Of a stretch of DNA of 42,870 bases, positions 17,917 to 25,157 are shown in pieces (positions within the stretch are counted from its first letter, which is position 1; each line of letters begins with the position of its first letter). This DNA is from Vicinamibacterales bacterium (GTDB taxonomy: Bacteria > Acidobacteriota > Vicinamibacteria > Vicinamibacterales > UBA8438), in NCBI GenBank assembly GCA_937766455.1, contig CALLXD010000050.1, positions 1-42,870 on the forward strand. Direction: 5' to 3'. The translations under genes were made by a program, and so were the position numbers. The notes beneath the pieces are model-generated. The model worked only from the letters and a program-made list of their open reading frames with translations, made no database searches and was not told where the DNA came from.

Positions 17917-17946
17917 TGGACAGGCGAGCGACCGGCTGCGTATAGT
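17917..17946 (+). promoter_or_regulatory. Possible sigma-70 promoter upstream of the ankyrin gene
   Basis: TGGACA (17917-17922) and TATAGT (17941-17946) are separated by 18 bases and match the vegetative consensus at five of six positions each. The ankyrin gene ATG is 40 bases downstream. High-GC hosts often use looser promoters, so this is a candidate only. Confidence 0.4.
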
Positions 17947-17985
17947 GCCCCAAGACCCTTGTATCAGCTAACTGCGGACCAGTAG

Positions 17986-19560
17986 ATGCGTCTGATCTGT
18001 ATCGTCCTCGCCGCTTGTGGCCTAGCCGTGCCGACGCCCGCGGTGGCGCAGGATCTGCGTCTGGTGACCGCGGCCGCTGACCAGGATGCCGGCCGTGTCG
18101 CGACGCTGTTGGCTGACGACCTCGATCCGAACACCGCCCGCGGCGATGGTGCCACCGCGCTGCTCTGGGCGGCCCATTGGAACGATCTCCACACCGCCGA
18201 CCTGCTGCTCGCGGCCGGTGCCGACCCCGATGCGGCTGACGACCACGGCGTCACCCCGCTCGAGCGGGCGGCCGAGAACGCGAGCCTCGAGATGGTGGAG
18301 CGGCTGCTGGCCGCGGGCGCAGACGCGGCCGTGGCGCAGACCAGCGGATTGACCCCGTTGATGACCGCGTCCCGGACCGGCAACGCGGCGCTGGTCCGTG
18401 CGCTGCTGGACGAGGGAGCCGTGGTGAACGCCGCCACCGTCGAGACCAACAGCACCGCGTTGATGTGGGCGCTGGCGGCGCCGCACCATGACGTCGTGCG
18501 TTTGTTGCTTTCGCGGGACGCCGACCCGACCATCGAGACGACCCCCGGTTTCACGACGCTGATGGTCGCGGCCCGGAACGGCGATACCGAGATGGCCGAA
18601 GCGCTCATCGAGGCCGGGGTCGACATCAATACCCCCAGTGGGGATGGAACGGACGTGCTCGCGTTCTCCATCGCGGCGGGTCGGCCGGCATTCGCGTTGT
18701 TCCTGCTTGAGCGGGGAGCCGACCCCGATAGCTGGATGGGCGGGGTGAGCGCGCTGCACGCCGCGACGGGCGGAGTCGGCACCTGGTTGACATCCTGGAC
18801 CGCCCAACATGGTCGGGTCGGAGGGGGGCGCCTAAGCGCTCTGGATCGCCTCGCGCTGGTCGAGGCGTTGCTGGAGCACGGCGCCGACCCGAATGCCAGA
18901 ATCACCACGTCGGCGATGCTGATGTACTACATCGGGTATCCGAAGAAAGGCGCGTTCGAGCCGTTCGCTCCCGGCACCGGCGATCTGAAGGGCGCGAGCC
19001 CGCTCTGGGTCGCCGCCTTCGAATTGAATGGCGCGCCCAGTCTGATCTACAACGTGATGCCGAGCTTCCAGAGCAGCGGTGTCGATGTGCTCCGCGCGCT
19101 GATTGACGGTGGCGCCGATCTGACACTGACGAGCGACGACGGCACCACACCGCTGATGATGGCAGCGGGGCTCGGTAAGGCCACCTACACGCCGCGCGAG
19201 CCGAGGGGCGTGCGGTCGTCCAGTGCCGAGGCGGCGGTCCAATTTCTGGTCGAAGCCGGCGCCGATGTCAACGCCGTCAACGAGGCGGATTTCACGGCGC
19301 TGCACGGAGCCACCTTCCGGGGACTGAATGAAGTCGTCGAGTATCTGGTCGCGCAGGGCGCCGACATCGACGCCCGGGACTTCCGCGGCCGGACGGCGTA
19401 CCGGATGGCCGAAGGTGCGAAGCAGTCGTTCCAATTCCAGAGCTGGCCCGAGACGGCGGAGTTGCTCATACGGCTCGGTGCCGACACCGCGCTAGGCGTC
19501 CCGGGCACCGTGCAGGAGCGGCTGCGCGATGTGCCAGTCAACACCTCCGACCAACCCTAG
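17986..19560 (+). CDS. Exported ankyrin-repeat protein (524 aa)
   Basis: The protein begins MRLICIVLAACGLAVPTPAVAQ, a Sec signal peptide with an AVAQ cleavage site. The rest is a solenoid of ankyrin repeats, with units such as GATALLWAAHWNDLHTADLL, GVTPLERAAENASLEMVERL, GLTPLMTASRTGNAALVRAL and FTALHGATFRGLNEVVEYL. The series is broken around residues 250-380 by less regular sequence with YYIGYPKKGAFEPF. Ankyrin repeats bind other proteins; a periplasmic or secreted location is predicted here. The partner is unknown. It is the first gene after a candidate promoter and is followed, 72 bases on, by the tannase gene. A weak hairpin (TCAGGTC ... GACCTGA) lies in that gap. Confidence 0.93.
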   Translation: MRLICIVLAACGLAVPTPAVAQDLRLVTAAADQDAGRVATLLADDLDPNTARGDGATALLWAAHWNDLHTADLLLAAGADPDAADDHGVTPLERAAENASLEMVERLLAAGADAAVAQTSGLTPLMTASRTGNAALVRALLDEGAVVNAATVETNSTALMWALAAPHHDVVRLLLSRDADPTIETTPGFTTLMVAARNGDTEMAEALIEAGVDINTPSGDGTDVLAFSIAAGRPAFALFLLERGADPDSWMGGVSALHAATGGVGTWLTSWTAQHGRVGGGRLSALDRLALVEALLEHGADPNARITTSAMLMYYIGYPKKGAFEPFAPGTGDLKGASPLWVAAFELNGAPSLIYNVMPSFQSSGVDVLRALIDGGADLTLTSDDGTTPLMMAAGLGKATYTPREPRGVRSSSAEAAVQFLVEAGADVNAVNEADFTALHGATFRGLNEVVEYLVAQGADIDARDFRGRTAYRMAEGAKQSFQFQSWPETAELLIRLGADTALGVPGTVQERLRDVPVNTSDQP

Positions 19561-19632
19561 CGGCCCTCAGGTCGAGCCGAATAGAGACAGACCTGACGGG
19601 AATCAGGCCTGCCGTCTCATACAATCGGAGGC

Positions 19633-21216
19633 ATGCACCCAGCAATCACCTGGCGGTTGGCACTCGTGCGTGCGGTCGTCCTGGCCGGCATCACGCTCGC
19701 TGCGCCGGCGGCGGCGCAGAACGGATCGAGCTTCCTCGCGGCGTCGACCTCGGCCATCGACTACAGGGTTACCCAGGGCCCGATGACACGCCCGGCGGCA
19801 TCGTGCCGGTCAACACTCCAGCTGACCGGACATGACTACTCGGTCATTTCAGCCACGCTGGTCGCGGCTACCAGCGAGGTGCCGGAACACTGCCGGGTGT
19901 ATGGCGTCATCCGACCTGAGATCAACTTCGGGGTCCATCTACCCACGCGATGGAACGGGCGGTTCTACATGCAGGGCAACGGCGGGTATGCCGGCAACGC
20001 GCCAGACGCGGAGGGGACGCTGCGCACCGCGATGCGTGCCGTCGCGAACGGATTCGCGGCTGCGTCGACGGACACGGGCCACGACGCCCGGGTCGAACCA
20101 CTCGGCACCTTTGCCCACAACAACCAGGCGAAAGAGATCGACTATGCGTTCCGGGCCGTCCACCTGACGGCGGTGACGGCAAAAGCGGTCATCGCGGCCT
20201 ACTACGAGACGCCCCAGCGGTATTCCTACTGGGATGGGTGCTCCACGGGCGGGCGACAGGGCTTGATGTCGGCGCAGCGGTTTCCCGGAGACTTCGACGG
20301 CATCATCGCCGGCGCGCCGGTGCAGAACTTCACCGACACGCAGATGGCCTACATCTGGAACAACCAGGCCCTCGCCGAGACGCCGCTCAGCGAGGCCAAG
20401 GTGGCCCAGGTGGGGGAAGCGGTCTACGAGCGGTGCGATGGCGTAGACGGCCTTGAAGACGGGCTGATCGGTGACCCACGACAATGTGACTTCGATCCGT
20501 CTCGTCACTTACCTGTCTGTTCCGGCTCGGCCAGTGACGAGTGCTTCACTCCCGGTGAGATAGAGACCTTGCAGGCGATCTACGCCGGCCCGGTCGCGGG
20601 GGGGCAGCAGTTGTTCCCTGGCCAACCGTTGGGGGCTGAACCGGGCGGATGGACCAACTGGATTGTCTCTGACCGCGGGACCACGATTGGGTCCCGATTC
20701 TCAGACGCCTTCTTCAAGTACCTCGCGTTTACGCCGGATGAACCGGACTTCGACTGGCGCACGTTCGACTTCGCCACGGACCCGGCCAGAGCGACGAGCC
20801 GGGCGATGCTCGATGCCATGGACCCGGATCTGTCGGCGTTCCGCGCGCGGGGCGGCAAGATGATCACCCATTTCGGGTGGGCCGACACCGCCCTCAATCC
20901 GATGATGGGCCTGAACTACTACGAGGATGTCCTCGAAACGATGGGCCAGGGCGACACGCTCGACTTCTACCGGTTCTTCACGGTGCCCGGCATGTTCCAC
21001 TGCGCCGGTGGGCTCGGGACCGATCGGTTCGATGTGATGACTCCGCTGGTGAACTGGGTGGAGGGTGGCGTGGCGCCGGAAACGATTCCTGCCGCACGAG
21101 TCGAGAGCGGTCAGGTCACCCGCACTCGCCCGCTCTGCCCCTATCCCCAGGTTGCCCGATACACCGGCTCTGGCAGCATCGACGACGCGACCAACTTCGC
21201 GTGCGCTGCGCCGTAG
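19633..21216 (+). CDS. Tannase/feruloyl esterase family protein, exported (527 aa)
   Basis: Members of this serine esterase family release gallic or hydroxycinnamic acids from plant polyphenols, or cut aromatic esters such as MHET. The signal peptide ends AAPAAAQN. The nucleophile is Ser204 in DGCSTGGRQG, with the preceding Cys as in the family's Cys-Ser-...-His-Cys arrangement. The Asp is in MITHFGWADTALNP and the His-Cys in PGMFHCAGG. A calcium-binding loop is seen at ERCDGVDGLEDGLIGD. Several further Cys pairs fit a disulfide-rich exported enzyme. ATG 19633 follows CGGAGG. The exact ester substrate is open; the exported form suits use of environmental aromatic esters. Confidence 0.93.
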   Translation: MHPAITWRLALVRAVVLAGITLAAPAAAQNGSSFLAASTSAIDYRVTQGPMTRPAASCRSTLQLTGHDYSVISATLVAATSEVPEHCRVYGVIRPEINFGVHLPTRWNGRFYMQGNGGYAGNAPDAEGTLRTAMRAVANGFAAASTDTGHDARVEPLGTFAHNNQAKEIDYAFRAVHLTAVTAKAVIAAYYETPQRYSYWDGCSTGGRQGLMSAQRFPGDFDGIIAGAPVQNFTDTQMAYIWNNQALAETPLSEAKVAQVGEAVYERCDGVDGLEDGLIGDPRQCDFDPSRHLPVCSGSASDECFTPGEIETLQAIYAGPVAGGQQLFPGQPLGAEPGGWTNWIVSDRGTTIGSRFSDAFFKYLAFTPDEPDFDWRTFDFATDPARATSRAMLDAMDPDLSAFRARGGKMITHFGWADTALNPMMGLNYYEDVLETMGQGDTLDFYRFFTVPGMFHCAGGLGTDRFDVMTPLVNWVEGGVAPETIPAARVESGQVTRTRPLCPYPQVARYTGSGSIDDATNFACAAP

Positions 21217-21301
21217 CGACAGCGCTGCACGACCGCTCTTGCGCGAGGATGCGGATCACACCCGTCAAGGCAGACGCACCTCGACCGTCTACCATAGCGA
21301 C

Positions 21302-22000
21302 ATGACCAAAGCCGACATCCTCGTGTACCTGAAAGAGCATCAGGACTCGCGCGGGATCGCGCACTGGACGAAGAGGGAAGAGCAGCGGAGCGGTCTGAAG
21401 AGCTATGGCATCGGGCTGACGAAGCTGCGGAGGCTCGCCAAGCAGATCGGGCGCGACGCAAAGCTGGCCCGGCAGCTTTGGAAGGCCAAGATCTACGAGA
21501 TGCGAATTCTCTCGCTGCTCATCGACGATCCCAAGACCCTGACGATGGCGCAGGCCGAGGCCCAGGTCGACGACCTGGCCGGCGGCTACCTCGCCCACGT
21601 GTTCTCATCCTGCGATGCGACGTTGGCCAAGACCCCGTTCGTGGTCGAGCTGGCTGACAGGTGGGTGAAGAGCAGGGACGTCGTTCGAAAAAGCTGTGGG
21701 TACGGCTTGCTCTACGAGATTTCCAAGGACAAGAAGAAAACTGCCCCGGACGAGAGCTATTTTCTTGCCCACGTCGACCGTATTGACACACATCACGCGA
21801 AGCAGTCGACCTCTACCCTCATGTCGATGGCCGGGGCGTTGATGGGTATCGGGAAGCGTACCAAGACGCTCAATGAAGCCGCGCTCAGGGTCGCGAAAGC
21901 GATCGGCCCTATCGACTTTGACCCCGACGGCCGGTGCGACCCCTTTGACGTGGTCAAGCAGCTGACCGGTCCGCACACCCGGGAGAAGCTGGGCCTCTGA
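21302..22000 (+). CDS. DNA alkylation repair protein, AlkD-type HEAT-like fold (232 aa)
   Basis: This is a cytoplasmic HEAT-like repeat protein of the AlkD/AlkC superfamily, whose studied members excise alkylated bases. The pattern YGIGLTKLRRLAKQIGRDAKLARQLW, KIYEMRILSLLIDDP, FVVELADRWVKSRDVVRKSCGYGLL and GKRTKTLNEAALRVAKAIG is typical. The usual AlkD catalytic Asp position cannot be fixed by eye, and many family members of this shorter, Lys-rich type are uncharacterised. I chose ATG 21302 because the frame upstream (from 21065) overlaps the tannase gene and shows no related sequence. It converges with the secreted-protein gene at 22014, leaving 13 bases. Confidence 0.85.
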   Translation: MTKADILVYLKEHQDSRGIAHWTKREEQRSGLKSYGIGLTKLRRLAKQIGRDAKLARQLWKAKIYEMRILSLLIDDPKTLTMAQAEAQVDDLAGGYLAHVFSSCDATLAKTPFVVELADRWVKSRDVVRKSCGYGLLYEISKDKKKTAPDESYFLAHVDRIDTHHAKQSTSTLMSMAGALMGIGKRTKTLNEAALRVAKAIGPIDFDPDGRCDPFDVVKQLTGPHTREKLGL

Positions 22001-22013
22001 GTCGTCTATCGTG

Positions 22014-23027
22014 CTAGGGCTGGCTCGTGCTCGCCTTGGCCAACTCGCGCTCCCGCTCGCCCTTCAGGATGTTGGTCATGCTGTAGTTCCCTTCGTGGCA
22101 CGCGTACTCGTACAGCATCTCATCGGAAGGCAGCGCGACGAATGGGAACTCGCCGGTCCAGGCGCTGGTCCAGTGGGTCGGGTCGTCGATCGTGAACTCG
22201 TAGTGCACCGTGTTCTCGTCCATGCGCGTGAACCGCTCTGTGACGGTGATCGTGTCCCCGTCGGAGCCGTTGGCCACCCGTAGGAGTACTGGGTCGCCGC
22301 CGACGGCCGCCGCACTGGCTTCGGTCTTGCGCACGTTCTTCGTTTCGACGACCAGCGTGTCGCCGTCCCAATGGCCGCGGGGGTCCCCGTGCCACTGACG
22401 AATGCCGGTCGAGATATGGTCGCCACCATCGAGCGGAATCACCCGGAAGTCGTGAATCATCTCGATGTAGATGACGACCTGACCCGGGGTCTGCATGATG
22501 ATGAAGTTGTTGTTGTAGGCGCTCGGTAGCATCGGCGGTCCGGCGGACCACACCAAACACCGATCGTTCAACTCCAAATCCTCCCAGGAATCGAACGGGC
22601 CGTCGACGGGGAACGAGGCGTCGTGGGCTGTCTTGCGACTGGCCGCCGAGCCCGTCCGCGCCGGCATGCGGCCGTTCGGCGGGTCGGAGATGAGTGACGT
22701 GCGTCCGGTCGGACGGGTGCCGCCATCCAGCCAGAAGTTGTTGTATCCGCCAACGTTGCCACCGGCCTGCGTCCGCTGCGGCGGTGCCAGCAGCAGTTCC
22801 AGATTTCTGTCCAGCCTTGACTGTTCCTCTGAGGCCACCTCCTCGGCGGTCAGGAACTCCTTGTCGCCCAGCGTGTCCGGACGCTCGAGTGGCGTGATGG
22901 TCTTGTTGGTGTAGGTGCCCTGCAGGTCCGGGTCACCCCACGGCGTCGTCTGACCGTCCGCCCCAAGCGGAACCAGTATCGTGAGTGCCACGGCGCCAAC
23001 CAGCGTCCGAAAATATGGCTGCATCAT
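22014..23027 (-). CDS. Secreted protein of unknown function, paralogue of the 36678-37688 product (337 aa)
   Basis: I do not know a function for this family. The N-terminus is a Sec signal peptide (FRTLVGAVALTILVPLGADG). Recognisable family blocks in order are DPDLQGTYTNKTITPLERP, GGYNNFWLD, a central NDRCLVW segment, IMQTPGQVVIYIEMIHDFR, IPLDGGDHIS, WHGDPRGHWDGDTLVVETKN, ERFTRMDENTVHYEFTIDDP and YEYACHEGNYSMTNIL. The same blocks occur in the protein at 36678-37688. A beta-rich periplasmic fold seems likely. The promoter would lie in the 187-base gap 23028-23214, where I see no clear consensus. The gene is transcribed away from the nucleotidyltransferase cassette's promoter side but on the same strand, so read-through is possible. 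Confidence 0.85.
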   Translation of the reverse strand: MMQPYFRTLVGAVALTILVPLGADGQTTPWGDPDLQGTYTNKTITPLERPDTLGDKEFLTAEEVASEEQSRLDRNLELLLAPPQRTQAGGNVGGYNNFWLDGGTRPTGRTSLISDPPNGRMPARTGSAASRKTAHDASFPVDGPFDSWEDLELNDRCLVWSAGPPMLPSAYNNNFIIMQTPGQVVIYIEMIHDFRVIPLDGGDHISTGIRQWHGDPRGHWDGDTLVVETKNVRKTEASAAAVGGDPVLLRVANGSDGDTITVTERFTRMDENTVHYEFTIDDPTHWTSAWTGEFPFVALPSDEMLYEYACHEGNYSMTNILKGERERELAKASTSQP

Positions 23028-23214
23028 CTCATTGCTCCCGTGTCGCGTCCTGGTGACCCGTAGGGTCAGTCTGCAGAATTATACGCCCCGCCAGCTGTAT
23101 GACGAGCGTCCACCAGGCGCCTCGAGGCCCCAGAACGCCGGAATCACCCCAATAGCTTGAACGGTCAGGAGGACTGACGACGATCGTCCGCTGAATGCCT
23201 GGTCTCCCTCGAAC

Positions 23215-23739
23215 TCACTCCGACCGCAGCACCCGCCATAGTCGCTGGGCGTCCGGCGGCAGCCGGTCGACGGACCGCTCGACCGCTCCTACCACCGCCG
23301 CCTTGTCCGATGTGGCAAGCAACTGCTCTATGTCCCAACGGTCCTGGCTTCCACCCGCGTAGAGTTTCAGCAGGATGAGGTCTTCCATGCGCGCGGTGGG
23401 GAGATCCCGCCCATGATGCCGAGCGTTTTCAGCGCGGGTCACCACGTCCACATTCCACTCGCCGCGCCCGACCACGATATCGACGTCGCGCTCCTCGAGC
23501 GCGCGAAAGCGGATCACCCCGGCCAGCGGATCCGCGGCATCTCCCGGTCGGCTATCGCGCTCGATGTCTGCCGCAAGCCCGGCCCAGAAGGTTGCGTCGA
23601 GCACCCGCCGGTCCGTGACCAGGAGGTCAATGTCGAGGGTTGAACGACTGATGCCGTGCACCGCCAGTGCGGCGGCGCCGATCAGCGCAAACGGGACGCA
23701 ACGGCGGTCGAGTTCGTCGACGACGACATCGAGCAGCAT
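23215..23739 (-). CDS. Nucleotidyltransferase-fold protein, AbiEii/MNT-like (174 aa)
   Basis: This protein has the Pol-beta nucleotidyltransferase core: GAAALAVHG followed by RSTLDIDLLV, with the Asp-x-Asp metal pair, and a third acidic residue in ERDVDIVVG. Proteins of this type include AbiEii-like toxins, antibiotic nucleotidyltransferases and many uncharacterised members. The C-terminal part (ARMEDLILLKLYAGGSQDRWDIEQLL) is the helical region common in this group. The best start is ATG 23739, eight bases after the stop of the 70-residue gene; an upstream in-frame start would overlap that gene with unconserved-looking sequence. The tight pairing with a small helical protein suggests a two-component cassette, possibly toxin-antitoxin-like; this is inference. 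Confidence 0.85.
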   Translation of the reverse strand: MLLDVVVDELDRRCVPFALIGAAALAVHGISRSTLDIDLLVTDRRVLDATFWAGLAADIERDSRPGDAADPLAGVIRFRALEERDVDIVVGRGEWNVDVVTRAENARHHGRDLPTARMEDLILLKLYAGGSQDRWDIEQLLATSDKAAVVGAVERSVDRLPPDAQRLWRVLRSE

Positions 23740-23746
23740 GTGGTCC

Positions 23747-23959
23747 TCAGCCGTCGTGCGCCACCGAGGGTCGGCGACCGAGGCGGCGGCTCCGGGCGAT
23801 GGCCGCACGCGCCTCGGAGAGGCTGAGACGCCGCGCGTTGCTGATCGTCATCACGTCGGCGTCGCCAAGCTCGAGCGCCAGTCGGATACGGGCTGTCGGT
23901 GACAGAGCCGCCATCCGGCGCCTGGTCTCCTCTCGCAGGTCATCGGCCACGGAGCGCAT
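23747..23959 (-). CDS. Small helical protein paired with the nucleotidyltransferase (70 aa)
   Basis: I do not recognise a named family. The sequence is strongly helical and charged: VADDLREETRRRMAALSPTA, RIRLALELGDADV and SLSEARAAIARSRRLGRRPS. The stop is eight bases from the nucleotidyltransferase start, so the two are almost certainly co-transcribed, with this gene first. Small first genes before AbiEii-like nucleotidyltransferases are often regulators or antitoxins. However, it lacks the winged-helix length of AbiEi and has no clear helix-turn-helix, so I would not call it an antitoxin from sequence. The 72-base gap to the divergent glycosyltransferase (23960-24031) must hold its promoter. 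Confidence 0.75.
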   Translation of the reverse strand: MRSVADDLREETRRRMAALSPTARIRLALELGDADVMTISNARRLSLSEARAAIARSRRLGRRPSVAHDG

Positions 23960-24031
23960 GCAATCAGTGTAACAACACTCTCAGCCAGCACCCCGAACAA
24001 GACGCCCGGACCCGCGTGGTACATTCGCGAG

Positions 24032-25111
24032 GTGGCGTCGTGCGATGTCTCGGTGATCGTGCCCACGCTCAACGAGGAGCGGGCGCTCCCAGACCTGCTC
24101 CGGGACCTGCAACGACAGACAGGTGTGCGGCTCGAGGTGCTGGTCGCCGACGGCGGGTCTGACGACGCCACCGCCGCCGTCGTCGAGTCGTTCGATTTCG
24201 CGCGCGTGGTCGCGTGCGATCGCGGACGCGGTCGACAGATGAACCGCGCCGCTCGTGAGGCGCTCGGAACCTATCTCTGCTTCCTGCACGCGGACACCCG
24301 AGTCCCTTCGGACGGTCTTTTGTCGGCAGCGTGCGACACGATGACGGCCGAACAGCGCGCCACGGGCCACGACCGCCTGGCGGGACATTTTCAACTCGAG
24401 TTCATCCGTGCCGATCCGCGCAAGCACGCCGTGGCGTTTCGCTACGCGGAAGAGAAGATGTCGTTCGACCGGCCTCACGTCGTCAATGGAGACCAGGGCC
24501 TCCTGCTCACACCCGACTTCTTCGCCGCGCTCGGCGGCTTCGACGAGTCGATGGGTCTCCTGGAAGACCAGAAAATCGCGGCCGATATTCGGCGTCAGGG
24601 GCGCTGGGCGTTGTTGCCGGGGAAGATGCAGACCTCGGCCCGACGCTTCGAGGCGGCCGGGTTCCATCGTCTCTACATCCTCATGTCCATTATTCAGGCG
24701 ATGTACTGGGTCGGGGCGAGGGAATTTTTCGACCGGGCGCCCGGCATCTACCGACAGCAGCAAGAGGTGGGCAAGCTCTTGCTGACCCCGTTCTTTCGAG
24801 AGATCACGCTGATGTTGCGAGAGGACTACGGCGTGGTCGGCACGCTGCGGTTGCTGGTGCGGGTTGGGCGATTCGTCCGTTCTCATTCCTGGCAGATGTT
24901 CTACTTCTTCGACATCGTGCTACGGCCGATCAGCGGACCGGGCCGGTACCCGTTCCTGAGATTCCATGACGCCGTCTTCTGGAAACTCACCGACTTCCGA
25001 GTGTTCGACGTACTGGCCGCCGTGCTCACCGCGGGCTGGTTTCTGTGCGTGTTGTTTCCCGTCTACACCGTCCTCGACCGGCGGGAGGCGCGGGCTGAAG
25101 GACCCAGATAG
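24032..25111 (+). CDS. Family 2 glycosyltransferase, TIGR04283-like, with C-terminal extension (359 aa)
   Basis: The first 230 residues are a GT-A glycosyltransferase. Signatures are SVIVPTLNEERALPDLLRDL, VLVADGGSDDAT, RGRGRQMNRAAREALG, CFLHADTRVPSDG (the DxD-like metal site HADT) and NGDQGLLLTPDFFAALGGFD. The RGR-QMN and LHADT motifs are those of the TIGR04283 subgroup. That subgroup is normally about 225 residues, so the extra 130 C-terminal residues are unusual; they include aromatic helices and one membrane-like segment (VLAAVLTAGWFLCVLFPVY) that may anchor it. The start is GTG at 24032. Donor and acceptor are unknown. Confidence 0.88.
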   Translation: MASCDVSVIVPTLNEERALPDLLRDLQRQTGVRLEVLVADGGSDDATAAVVESFDFARVVACDRGRGRQMNRAAREALGTYLCFLHADTRVPSDGLLSAACDTMTAEQRATGHDRLAGHFQLEFIRADPRKHAVAFRYAEEKMSFDRPHVVNGDQGLLLTPDFFAALGGFDESMGLLEDQKIAADIRRQGRWALLPGKMQTSARRFEAAGFHRLYILMSIIQAMYWVGAREFFDRAPGIYRQQQEVGKLLLTPFFREITLMLREDYGVVGTLRLLVRVGRFVRSHSWQMFYFFDIVLRPISGPGRYPFLRFHDAVFWKLTDFRVFDVLAAVLTAGWFLCVLFPVYTVLDRREARAEGPR

Positions 25112-25157
25112 TCGGTATACTGTGGCTTCTCGGAAGGGACAGAAGAGAGTGACGGCC

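Noticed and set aside
21203..21235. GCGCTG...CAGCGC hairpin after the tannase stop, considered as a terminator
   Set aside because: It has a short stem with no T tract, and the next gene follows closely; there is not enough support to call it.
23740..23808. Upstream start adding 23 residues to the nucleotidyltransferase
   Set aside because: It overlaps the end of the 70-residue gene and has no family similarity; ATG 23739 gives the usual start.
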